Of a stretch of DNA of 64,000 nt, positions 54,015 to 64,000 are shown piece after piece. The notes under the pieces were generated by a model. That model searched no databases. It worked only from the letters and a program-made list of their open reading frames with translations, and was not told the DNA's origin. The stretch comes from Acridotheres tristis. Taxonomy: Eukaryota; Chordata; Aves; Passeriformes; Sturnidae. The DNA lies in contig CM072886.1 in NCBI GenBank assembly GCA_037013685.1, positions 91,252,422 to 91,316,421 of the forward strand, read 5' to 3'. Position 1 is the first letter of the stretch. Every line of letters starts with the position of its first letter. A program made the position numbers and the translations under genes.

Positions 54015-54445
54015 GAGAGGCAGATGTGAACCAGAACAATGGGACGTCCACGAAGAGCCCAGCGGTGACAGACTCCAAAGGCACAGCGGACCCGAAGAAT
54101 GCCTGGCCCGAGGCCAACCCAGCTGACAGGACTGGTCGCCCCCACTTGATCCGCCTCTTTTCCCGAGATGCCCCAGGAAGAGAAGACAACACCTTCAAAG
54201 ACCGGCCCTCGGAGTCAGACGAGCTACAGACCATCCAAGAGGACAGTGCAGCAGCTTCAGAGAATTCGGATTTGATGGCTTCACAAAAACGCTCCTCTTT
54301 CCGGCACGGATCAAAACTGGCATCTGCGAGCACTATAGACCATGCCAGACATGGATCCCCACGGCACAGAGACTCGGGGCTACTTGACTCGCTGGGCAGA
54401 TTCTTTGGAGGTGAAAGACACGTTCCCCGGCGGGGCTCGGGCAAG
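54015..54445 (+). CDS. MBP: Golli-MBP composite exon (Golli part plus classic MBP exon 1)
   Basis: The exon has 431 bases: two bases completing the split Gly codon, then 143 codons. Codons 1-86 are Golli-specific (start [11 protein letters not shown]). They include [19 protein letters not shown] and [17 protein letters not shown], nearly identical to mammals, and the human segment is also 86 residues. Codons 87-143 are classic MBP residues 1-57. The acceptor is TTGTTTGCAG and the donor is AAG/GTGAGC, phase 0. A first start in the same frame at 53957 lies in the intron and is not used. Golli proteins made from this exon contain an MBP portion fused to the Golli head. The segment [16 protein letters not shown] is far better conserved than the rest of the Golli head. 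Confidence 0.96.
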
Positions 54446-54463
54446 GTGAGCTCTGAGGAGTAG
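54015..54463 (+). CDS. MBP: Alternative Golli end by donor read-through (VSSEE stop)
   Basis: If the donor at 54446 is not used, the frame continues for five codons (VSSEE) and stops at TAG 54461-54463. The short human Golli isoform of 197 residues ends the same way. Adding an assumed 10-residue exon 1, the protein here would have 189 residues. The difference from human is fully explained by exon 2 (six shorter) and the classic part (two shorter). The product would have the Golli head and the first 57 MBP residues but none of the later MBP sequence. Use of this end in birds is inferred from conservation, not shown. Confidence 0.7.
54103..54117 (+). promoter_or_regulatory. NFI-like palindrome upstream of classic MBP start
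   Basis: CTGGC, five bases (CCGAG), then GCCAA; this is one base from the perfect NFI site TTGGC-N5-GCCAA. It lies about 110 to 125 bases before the inferred classic MBP transcription start. The mouse Mbp promoter is known to have an NFI-binding element at a comparable distance. The same bases encode part of AWPEANP in Golli. Confidence 0.5.
54194..54199 (+). promoter_or_regulatory. TTCAAA core-promoter element of classic MBP
   Basis: TTCAAA lies 76-81 bases before the classic ATG. The mouse Mbp core promoter uses a TATA-variant TTCAAA about 30 bases before its start site, as far as I recall. There is no standard TATA box nearby. The bases also encode the Phe-Lys of NTFKD in Golli, so sequence conservation alone cannot separate promoter from coding constraint. 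Confidence 0.6.
54228..54274 (+). other. Inferred 5' leader of classic MBP mRNA
   Basis: If transcription starts about 30-35 bases after TTCAAA, the classic leader is about 47 bases long and lies wholly inside Golli coding sequence (ending GAATTCGGATTTG). The exact start is an estimate by analogy with mammals. Confidence 0.5.
54275..54445 (+). CDS. MBP: Classic MBP, first coding exon (residues 1-57)
   Basis: Starts [14 protein letters not shown] and includes [26 protein letters not shown] and RRGSGK before the GTGAGC donor. Classic MBP is the abundant, basic, disordered protein that holds together the inner faces of myelin membranes. The N-terminal Ala after Met removal is acetylated in mammals, and the Arg residues are targets of citrullination. 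Human exon 1 encodes 59 residues; this one lacks two. The GSPRHRD and GERHVPRRG wording agrees with what I recall of chicken MBP. The start codon context is poor at -3 (T) but has G at +4. The downstream exons are not in the window, so the protein is partial here. Confidence 0.97.
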
Positions 54464-54495
54464 AGAACTGCAAGGCTACAGCAAAATACAGTACA

Positions 54496-54501
54496 ATTAA
54501 A
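54496..54501 (+). promoter_or_regulatory. Candidate poly(A) signal for the read-through Golli form
   Basis: ATTAAA, the most common variant of AATAAA, lies 33 bases after the VSSEE stop and is followed by G/T-containing sequence (GGGTGGGTCTG). Such hexamers are frequent by chance in AT-rich DNA, so this is only a candidate. Confidence 0.3.
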
Positions 54502-54599
54502 GAGGAAGGGTGGGTCTGAAAGAAAGGTCTCACTGCTATAAGGCAAGAGTTGACCTAGCCAGCGGGATGGTACTTGTAATATAATGCCTGGCTTTAAAC

Positions 54600-54640
54600 T
54601 GAAAACAGCAACAACAACAAAACAAACAAACAAACAAAAA
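54600..54640. repeat. A-rich simple sequence (CAA/CAAA units)
   Basis: Runs of ACAACAACA followed by several AAAC units and then eight A residues. Low-complexity sequence in the intron just after the composite exon. Confidence 0.8.
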
Positions 54641-57600
54641 AAAGCAAAGATCTGGGAAACAAGAGGAGCTGCTCTGGGCAGTAACAAGGAGTATTAGAAA
54701 CCGGGGGCTCTAGAAACATTACTGGGAGGAATTTTTATGAGCATTTAACGTGGTGTGTTGTATGCATTTCTATGCTGTGCCATTTAGAGAAACTTCAGTC
54801 TGCTTTTGTGTGTTGTTCTTAAATACTTGCAAAAGGGAACTGGACGAGAGCCCTAAATACAAGACAATCTCTACATCTCTTGGCGCTAAGTGAAAGAAAA
54901 ACTTGGAAATAGATGTTAGAAAAGGAATTGGGGCCAAATTCCCAGCCTGCTTGAGCAAGAGTATGTTTAAGGTCAGTTGACAGCATTGCCAGGGAGATGG
55001 CTTGACAGATACTATTCTGAATCCCAGGTGTACAAAATAATCGAGCTGCTATATTCTGACAGGAAGTTGAGATTTATTCCAAGCATTTCATATTAGAAAT
55101 TGTATAACAAGCCATTTCTACACTATGAATTCAAAAACAAGGCATTGAGGAAAGGCTGTTAATTAAATTCTTCCCTTCTCCAGGACACCTGCCTCCTCTG
55201 ATAAATTATGCAGCTGGCATATTAGTTCACTGTTATTCATGTGGCAAAGTTTAAAATGTTTTCTCTGTATCTTTTGCTGTGTAAATGATAAGTGGAGTCT
55301 TGTGTTTGTTTGTCCACACACTGCATAAGCATCCGAATGGAACTGCTATAGGGCTGTAAAACCTTTCTTTTACCTGAATTTGTTGTAGTTGCTCAAGTTG
55401 TGTGTTGCAAAAAGCAGTGTTTGTAGTTGCCGGCTGGACCCAAATTTTTGAAAATCCTTTGACAACCTCCGAGGTCTGTTCAGTGTTCCAGCCTGTGATC
55501 TGTGCTATCTCAGTGCTGCACTGGGAAAGGACACAAACTGCCCTGTGGTGTAAAACTGAACTGTGGTGGTCCCACAGCTGTGGCTGTCAGGGTCCTTCAC
55601 AGCTCCACACCTGGAAGCACAATGTATAACAGCCCTTTAGAGACCACTGGACAAAAGATACTCTAGAAACTTAAAACCAGAAGCTCCTCACACTTGGTGG
55701 GCAGTACTAAGCAAGCTGGGTGTGTTTTGTTCTTATTTCTCACCTTTACCAATTGGGGCCTGTAATGCTATTGACAAAGACTTAGCAGCCAGGCAGTTTT
55801 TTCTGTAGAAATGTTACTGTGTGTAATGTTCCTGTGTGTAATGTTCATAAATGCAACAAGCAGTTGCTGTGAGCATGAAGAAAACCTTCTTTCTTACTGT
55901 TACTGCACATAACAGAGACTGTTCCCAGCTGCTATTTTCTGGAACCTGGTTGGCCAGCTCAACTCTTGCTGTTTTGTTCATGTACTGTGTTATTTGATGA
56001 AAAATAGTGTATGAAATGTTCTTTGTACACCACGGAGACAATACCAAAAAGTTAGATTCTGCATACAGAAAAGACAGAGGTGTGTGCATTCCTGCTTGGC
56101 AATAAATCAAACCAATTAACTCAGTTTTTAGGAGTAATGAACTAAAAAATGTCTGCAAGATGTACAAATTCTGTATTTTATTCTCTGGTGTGAACATGAT
56201 TGCAGTGATTCTCTATAGATTTTGATGTAATTATGTATGAGAGGACAGGAAATCATCTCCTTTATCTCTGCTGTAAAATGCTATTTTGAAGAACTTAAAT
56301 GTCTGCAAAACAGAAAAGAATTATGGACAATTCTGACTTTCTTTACCTAGCAGAAGTAGTCGTTTGGGATTATTTCCCCTTAAGAATGACTACTCATAGT
56401 GTTAGGGAGTCCTGATTTGCAGATCTGAGCTGGAAGCACGGAGAAGTTGAATAATTTTGGCAAAAGTCAGTCACTTTAGGACTTCCAGTGCCAAAGCATC
56501 TCTAGCACTCTTCCACACAATGATAATATTGATGTACGTCCTAGGAAACATTCCTAGGGAGCTCTCTTGTGGGAAGGCTTCAGTGCAGAAAGTATTGAGC
56601 AAGTGGCACAGACAGTCATTTCAACTCTTATTTATTTAGCCTCTGAAACAATACCTTTTGGCTTCTTGTATCAAGAAAGGCTTGTGGTGTCATTTATTTA
56701 TACAAGTGTAGACAGAGGAAATCTAGATGGCTCATTTGTGCTTAAACCCTAAATAGTTTTTGCCAATTGCAGAATTTTGTAGAGGATCATAGATAGATGA
56801 TGAAGGTGTTCATGGACCAGCTGAAATAGAATGAAGTCCCTTGGCAATTTTCCAGATTCCACTAAGTAAACAGGTCTTTGGAAAATAAGAAACTACTAAA
56901 AGCACCTTAAAGGATGAATTTCAAAGGTGTGAAAAGTTCCTAGAGCTGCACTGTTTATTTGCTTGCACTTTTTTATTTATTTTGAAGCATTTCAAAGCAA
57001 TTCTGCAGCTGCCTTTCTTGCAGTCTTCCTTTTTCAGCCAGCCCATGCCTCAGTGGGAGCATCTCAACTACCCACACCAGCAAGCACTGGAATGCAAAGA
57101 CAACACTTGCTCTTTGTACAGATTTAGGGGCTGACATTCAAGCAAAACACATTACAAATTCTTTGTGGAGGCATTTTCTTCTTTCATCCATAGCTAAGAA
57201 ATACATTAATGAATAATATTCACTATTGTGTCCAGAAAGGTGGGGTAGGAACAATGCTGGGACTGTTTCATGGCCTCCTTTTCTCATGTGGAGCAGGTTC
57301 TTCCTTGCCCTGCAATTCTGAAGTTAAGTTAAGAGTGCAGGGGAGTTCCATGGGAGGTGTTAAAAGTAGAAATACTGGAATGTACAGAAATACTCCTTTT
57401 CCTCCAAGGGAGAGCAAGTGCATTTGCCATTTTTCCCCCAGTCCCACTGAGATTTTGGATAGCTGAAATTCAATCAAAACCAGCTTGAATTTTGTACTTT
57501 TAAGAAAAACTTCTAAGGTAGAATATTTGAAATAAAACTGTTTTGTGCACAGCTCAAATTTAATCGTATTAAAACAGAATTTAAAATGGTGACAGAAAGA

Positions 57601-59688
57601 AACTGTGGTGCAGACATTTTATAGCATGCAAGAAAGAGTAGCATAACAATAAATTATTTCCTTTCTAATCTTTATAGAATATTTGTCTAAGCAAGTTTGT
57701 TAAAACAATCAAATGTTCTTTGTGCCTCCTAGATTCTGAGCCTGTATTCAACTTCAGTATGTACTGACTGCTATTTTGTTCCTTTGATGCAGTTGTTTAT
57801 GCTTTTGTAATTCTTTTGTTTAAGATTTTTTTTTCCTACTAAAGTTTAGATTGTGAAACAAGAACTTTTCTGTCCCGGTTTAACATTTTGCATTAACGTA
57901 CTAAACTTTAAACTACACTTGTGACACAGATGAAACAAACCAAAATAAGTGACAGTAAACAATAGGTGAGGCAAGACTTAGTGGAAGATTAAATCAATTT
58001 GTCTTTTACATTTTGCTTCGGTTTTGTATGCAATCTTGTAAGAGTCTCCTGTTGCCTGAATGAAGCCCTGCTCCTGTATTTCCTTCCCAATTTCTCTGTG
58101 TTCGGGTGCAGGAAACAGGGAAGGTGGTGATGGGCTTCCCATGCTACAGACAGGTACGAGGCAGGAGCAGCACGGGGCTGAAGTTCCTCTCAGCCTGAGC
58201 AGAGCCAGGGCTTGGGATCAGCATTTCCGAATCTGCATTTCCAAACCCACTCCTGAGCTAAGCAGCTGCTAGAGTGGGAATCTACAAAAATGGTTAGGTT
58301 AAAAGTTTAGGAAGTGCAGTTTTAAATAATGCCGTGGAGGGATAAATTAATCAGAATCTTTTTTTCTTTTTTTTCGCACCTGAACTCTATTCACATTTCC
58401 TTTGGAAGCTTTAATGTATACTACAGCACAATGAAGAATTTGAAAAGTAGTTAAATCAGTGCTAGTCTGAGTAGTATGTGATGTGATTTAAGTAATTACT
58501 TACTATGATTTTAATTTCCAAGTCTTAGTTTTCAGGGAGTGGTATTGCTTGTGATACACTGTTTTGTAAAACCTGCTGTGCAAGCAGTATGCTTGTAAAA
58601 TTTTTTTATAGAGTTTATGGTGGTTGTAACAATAATTTTGTTTTAATCTTTTGCTTTTCATGTGCTTTATGTATTCATTAAACTCTTTACATCACAAAAA
58701 CCAGTGTACTAATGATTTAATTTGTTTTAAATGCTTTAATCCATTAACAGAAGTTGCAACAAACTACTACTTGTATGTGACAGATTTTTAGTTCACTAAG
58801 AGGCTCCCTGTCCTTCTGCAAAATTCAGTTAGAACAGTGCATTGGACAGAAAGGAATAGAGAGGTTTCCCTCTGGAAGGAAAGGGTAGGCTTTGAATAAC
58901 CAAAGCTCCTGAATCTGATGTTCTCAATGATAATGGGAACTGAATCTGGCCTCTCGTTTGTAGCAGGTATTAATGAATGATGAATACCTAAAAATGAATT
59001 AATGTAACAGATCTGCCAGTCTGAAGTTCATTTAGCTTATGCACTGGAACCTCAGAGTACTTTAGATCTGCCTGGTTTAAAAAATATCACCTGTACAAAA
59101 CAAGGAAATACCAACTGGTGAGTACACACACCACGTGAGAAGTAAAAGGCATGGGAGCCAACATTATGTGGGATTGATTTTGAGGTATTCATTTAACACA
59201 TGTATGACCATAAGCATTTTATTTGTGCCTGATAATTAACACATTGTTTAATGCACTGGAACTTGCATTTTCAAGGAAATTGCTGCTTGAAGTAATTATT
59301 ACAAGCTGCTAGAGGAATTTGGGAATTGGACTAGGTTAAATGCTCTTTAAATGGTACTTTGAAGTGCAAGCACTAAATTTTGGTAAAGTATTAGTGATGC
59401 TTTGTGTTCACCTGACATCAGCTGCATGGTAAGATTTGTTCAGAAATGGGACAAAGTATTTGGGGCTTGCTGATTTGTATTACAGGTTAAAGAGGAGATC
59501 ATGACCGGGGAGAATGCATGTATGCTTCATTGCTTTCACTGGTTTTTTATATGGTCTTGTGCCTATTGCATTCCGAAATGTATTAGTAACAGGTTCAGGC
59601 TAAAGTACAAATTAATCATCTGACACACTTGAAGAATCTCTGTTTCTAATCACTCCACAGCAAAAGGTTTCCCTCTTTCATTAAATTC
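54641..59688. other. Intronic sequence, little recognised
   Basis: No exon, RNA gene or named transposon. A short 15-bp repeat at 55810-55848 is listed separately. Open frames such as 55402-55629 (plus) and 55814-56197 (minus) have no visible domain. Confidence 0.45.
55810..55848. repeat. 15-bp tandem repeat, about 2.6 copies
   Basis: AATGTTACTGTGTGT is followed by AATGTTCCTGTGTGT and then the partial unit AATGTTCAT. Copies differ by one base. Confidence 0.85.
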
Positions 59689-59757
59689 TAACAGGATCTT
59701 TCAGTTCAGTCTTTGCTTGACTAACAGGATCTTTCAGTTCAGTCGTCTTTGCTTGAC
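59689..59757. repeat. Recent tandem duplication of a 33-bp unit
   Basis: TAACAGGATCTTTCAGTTCA followed by GTCTTTGCTTGAC occurs at 59689-59721 and again at 59722-59757. The second copy differs only by an extra three bases (CGT in the AGTCGTC part). The near identity suggests a young slippage or repair event. Confidence 0.9.
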
Positions 59758-62700
59758 TATTTCTAGAGTCTTCTATTCACTAATAAGATATAATAATAAC
59801 AGTAGTATGTGTACTTTGCATGCAGAGGAGCATGTTCTACAGAAGAGCTCCAAGAGTTCTGAGCACACTTGCTGAAGTTCAAAGCTTGTGGTGCCCTTTG
59901 CCTGGGCCTGAGACTGGTGGCAGAGCTGCTGGAGGGGCAGTGATGGGAGGGGCAGTGATTGCAGCTTTGGGGTCTTTTGGTGGGAACTGGCCTCGGCTGC
60001 TCTCAGCCATTCCTCTTGTTCACCTGCATGGCCCCACAACCCAGCTGAGAGAGAAAGGTCTGGATTTAATTTTAAAACCATGTATCAGAGGGAGGTGTTT
60101 GTTTAAAGTGCAAGGGCCAGGGAGGGACCCCAAAATGTACATAGAGGTGGTCAAACAGGGCTATTAAAAATTTAGCACAAGGATTTTCTATTCCTGAGAA
60201 CAATTTAATCTGTTAACTTCTCTGCAGATGAACCTGTTTGATAAGAAATTGCTTTATACTAAAATCTGATATATTGTTTTTTCTATCACATTCCTTGCAA
60301 TTGAAGAACTACATTATCCTTAGCACTTTCCATCCTAAAATGCCAAAATAAATGACTGTACTTTAGCTGTTTTCAGATTACACAATGGTAAATGCTGCCA
60401 GATAGAAGATCAGAGCAAAAGTTACTACTTTTTTTTCCCTGACCTAGTTTTATACCTCTGTCATCACACAGCATTAGTGGCAATGGCTAGCTTCCACCTT
60501 TTGTACTGATGGAAAATATCTCACCATGTTCCTGAAATGGTCTCCAGTTAGACAAGTTCAATTACACATTACACTCCAAAGTTACTTGTTTTCATTTCTG
60601 AGCTGCACAAGAAATTGTTCACTGCCATTTTCAGGTGATTTTACTGACTTTTTTACAAATAAATTTAAAACTGTTGGTAAAACACAATTACTGCTGCAGA
60701 CCCAAGATGAGCCTTAGCTCTCTTTCCCTTTTTGCTTATGATGCATCTGCTTCTCCATTTCTGATACATCATACAATTAATGTGCCTTGGAATCTGTACA
60801 AGCCTCAGGTATGGAGTGCTTCATCTTCCCCACTTTATACTAACAATAGTACTGAAAACTTAGCCATGATACTTCTCTCAAAGAAACGTACTATTAACCA
60901 TGCCATGTCTAAATATTTCATATTAGTAAACTCTCCTTGCTGTTACACTCTCTCTACAAGTTATGCTAAGACAAGCAATAGTGCTTTTAACAACCTGTCA
61001 CTTGCTTACCTATTAAAGGCAGAAAAAAAGTAGAATTGGGTCAATCCTTCAAAGATGAGAACTGATCAAATATTTTGTGGGTGAGTCAGTGGGTGAGTGC
61101 ATGCAATCTGAGATTTCCAGAAATCAAGGTTGTAGTAACATTTTCTGGCCAGCAACTGTAAAGTGATAGTGTACACCTGGTATTTATAGCTTTGTTTTTC
61201 AAATAATTCCCATATTACCTTCATGACTACATGAAAATACTAGGGAACAGGACATGTAAAAATTGTATACATTTCTGCTTTCTTAGCAAATGGCCATACC
61301 TGCAATGTTACGTTATTTTGCTGTAGAAGCACCAACAAATAGATGCATCTCCACCAAATACACGGGTGATCAGCAGAAACTGATCATAGTGAATAACAGT
61401 GCAGGATGCCTTCCATATCTTGCTCATGTACAGTAAAGTCCTTAAGGCTGTGAAGTTTGATAACAGCAGAAGCTACTTGGAGAATACCTACTAGCCAAAG
61501 TATTTTTTTTTTTTCTGGAGTGATTATTCTCAAACAAAATCCAAAACCAGTCAAGAAAACCCCCACCCAAACCATGGATCATTTCAACAAAGCTTAATCT
61601 ATGTAATTGATACAAACTTGATAAAGTAACAGAACAATACTGAGTGTGCATCAGAGACTATGTCAACAAGCAGATAAAAAAAACCTTCTATCATGAAGAA
61701 TATTTGAATAAAATTATTCATGCTAGGCAGAAAAAATGCTCCAAAAAAGCAAGTCAAAGCACTGGGTTTTCCTCTGAAACCATTTATCAAGTGTCACAAC
61801 AATGGAATAACTGGATACAGGAAAAAACCCAGACAGTATGGTGGCACTGGTCTCTCATTTGAGTCCCATCATAAACCAGAACTCTTCTGAAAAACTGCCC
61901 CATTCTTTTCTCCCCAGCAATTCTTTTACCTGCTAGTTTATGAACATTAATCATCAAGGCACTAAAGGGTAATAAGGTTATGGAGAATTGTGGTTCTGGA
62001 TTATTGATTGGCATCTCTCTTGATCAGGGAGTGTTCTCCATTGTTTCCTTCTTCTTCCTTCTGTTTCTTACTTTTCAGTCATCTCTACTCTTTACTGCCA
62101 TGTTTCCTGTTGTTCTGCTAAGAATTCTTCCTCTTTTTGTTCATTGCCTATTTGTAGACAAAGATTGATCTCAGCACAACTCTGAAAGGCAGAATCTCCT
62201 GCATTCTACATCCCTCTTCTGCCAATTCTCCTCTGTACCTTTGAGCAAGTAATTTAATTTCTGTCTTAACTTCCACATTAGTAAAAATTAACATTACAAG
62301 GATGTGTGGTTCATCCTTCCTAAAGTGATTTAAAAGGCCTGCTGAATTAGAGAATTAACTATAATGCCATTGCCAGCATTCCCATTGCTTTTGGTAACAG
62401 ATCAAGTCGTGAACAGCCTGGAACAAACACTGCCACCAAGAGCCAGCTGGTACCTGGGTTGTACGTGAACAAAGATGGAACCAACACCACCAGTACAACA
62501 CAGCTCTGATTCATCAGCACATGCTCACAGAAGTTACACTGCTCCTAGAATAAGCATGGAAAAACACATCCCACATGGGCTGTGTATTCTGCCTGGTGAG
62601 AGCCGGGGTAGCAGCACTGGAAGGTTCTGACGAAGTGTCAGTCATGCCCAGGAACACAAAGCCCCATGGACAAAGCCCCTCCAAACCCCAAGATGAAGCA

Positions 62701-63229
62701 ATTTCTGTATTCAAGTGCCTGTCAGGTTTCTCCTTAAAGTATATCATAGATTTCCATGTTTTTAAAAGAAGAAAAAAAAACCACATACATATTTGCAGAA
62801 AGGATGCATCTCAATTCCTGTTTGGCATACATATTTAGAAACCATACTGACTACCTAAGTTTGAACCTGTACAGGAATTTCATTAAAGTTTGGATTCAGA
62901 GTCCATTTGAAGGACTAAAACAAAAGCAGCTGAGTGGTTTGCAAATTGCCTGTTGAACTTTCAGCTTTTTCTTCCCACAGAACAGCACAGTGTTCATCAC
63001 ATAATGCTTAAAGGATAATTCTAGTCTACCAGTACAGTTCCAGATGTCTTCATGGGGGTGGTTATTATGGACATTATAGCATTATGGACAACCTACAGGT
63101 TGTGGAACAGATTGGTTTTCTAAGTCAATCTAAATGCAATTTTCATGTCTATGTGAATTTGAAATGTGTGGATTTTGTATTTTATCTTTTAAATTCATGC
63201 ACAGCAACTCATTAGGTATCTTGTGAAGA

Positions 63230-63271
63230 AAAACCATTGGAAACCATGAAAACCCATTGAACCCATGAAAA
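63230..63271. repeat. Short degenerate repeat around AACCCATGAA
   Basis: Four imperfect units of 10-11 bases: AAACCATTGG, AAACCATGAA, AACCCATTGA, ACCCATGAAA. The alternating CCATTG and CCATGA pattern suggests a duplicated 20-21-base pair of units. Confidence 0.65.
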
Positions 63272-63706
63272 AGCACTTTGTTTTCCAGCATTACCTGGTT
63301 TGACTGAATTTTAAATCAGCTATTTCCATATTTCATATGCATGGATTTTGTCAGCAGAGAAACAACAACATGGGATGTATTTTAGATTTTCGTCTCACAT
63401 CCTAAAGTAGGCAACAAAAGCACTCAATAGTGGTACCGAAAGGAACTGTAAAAAGCTGTAAATTCTAGTACTCCAAAAGTATCTTAATACTGTTATTGCC
63501 ACAAATGCATATCACAGACTGATGAGGAGTTAGAGCAATTTACATGCATATGGAATCTTCAGCTATAAGCAATCCTATTGTGGAGGATGAGAGATTATAA
63601 TATGCATTTAAAAGACCTCCCCAATGCATCCGAGTGGCAAGATCTCACATATCCCATTTATAGCAAGCGAAGTCAGGGATGGATTTCATGGGATTTCAAG
63701 ACTGGG

Positions 63707-63725
63707 AAAAAAAAAAAAAAAAAAA
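63707..63725. repeat. Homopolymer A run
   Basis: Nineteen A residues. The sequence to the left does not match a gene transcript or repeat that I recognise, so there is no evidence for a processed copy. Confidence 0.9.
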
Positions 63726-64000
63726 GCCTGTAACTGCTTAACTGTAGTTTTAATCCATTTTATACCCAGGGCCAGTTGTTGTCCAACATTGAAAAACATG
63801 CATGCATACCTTTGGGTATCTTCAGGTCAATTGGAAATGTAATAACCTTGCACTAAACCCCAAATGGAGCCCATAATGTTAGAGACATGGCGATTTTAAT
63901 TTTTTTTTTATTAACAGCTCTTACAAGATACTAATACAGGTTGTGCCAGTAAATGTGATTAGTCTGATGTGAAAGTACATGGCTAACACAAGGAATGCAA

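Larger units (their letters stand above)
54446..64000 (+). other. Intron after classic MBP exon 1, 5' part
   Basis: Begins GTGAGC and runs past the window end. I looked for the next classic exons (the optional one encoding VPWLKPGR in mammals, and the one around NPVVHFFKNIV) and found neither. Content is AT-rich intron, small tandem repeats and an A run. GC-richer bits at about 58050-58270 and 59880-60050 show no exon. Confidence 0.85.
59758..64000. other. Intronic sequence to window end
   Basis: No exon or RNA gene recognised. At 59930-59962 the phrase GGAGGGGCAGTGAT is repeated twice. A 115-codon open frame (59820-60167) spans this GC-richer part, but it has no known domain. A T run of 13 lies near 61502. 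Confidence 0.45.

Overview
This window is vertebrate nuclear DNA, almost certainly from a bird and probably from a passerine. The bird call rests on many truncated CR1 retrotransposon copies with the avian 3' end (CATAGAATC-type octamer end followed by TTGGAAGGGAC-type sequence). The passerine call rests on one tRNA-Ile-derived SINE with a CR1-like tail that looks like TguSINE1 of zebra finch. The DNA is AT-rich, gene-poor and intron-like. There is no bacterial-style gene organisation.

The window lies inside one gene, MBP (myelin basic protein), in its long Golli-MBP form, transcribed on the + strand. Two coding exons are present. The first (19620-19710) is the second Golli coding exon, ending in the conserved SEDNEVFG. 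The second (54015-54445) is a large composite exon. Its first 86 full codons are Golli-specific. Its last 57 codons are the first coding exon of classic MBP, starting MASQKRSS. Phases agree (exon 2 ends in phase 1 and the large exon supplies the other two bases of the Gly codon), and all visible splice sites are GT-AG. The first Golli coding exon (expected to encode about 10 residues beginning MGNHAGKREL) was not found and should lie upstream. The remaining classic MBP exons should lie downstream.

Layout: 1-19619 is the tail of Golli intron 1, holding several CR1 fragments, a short endogenous-retrovirus-like fragment, a CR1 ORF1 fragment and the SINE. 19620-19710 is exon 2. 19711-54014 is a 34.3-kb intron with four more CR1 copies, low-complexity G/T tracts, a pyrimidine-rich block and GC-rich patches. 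54015-54445 is the composite exon. 54446-64000 is the start of the next intron, with small tandem repeats.

The most interesting part is the composite exon. The same bases encode Golli protein and also carry the core promoter and 5' leader of classic MBP: an NFI-like palindrome at 54103-54117, a TTCAAA TATA-variant at 54194-54199 and an inferred start near 54228. Reading through the donor gives five more codons (VSSEE) and a stop at 54461-54463, the same ending as a short human Golli isoform; an ATTAAA follows 33 bases later. Nothing in the window supports a wholly novel system. The other findings are repeat-history observations and candidates for follow-up.
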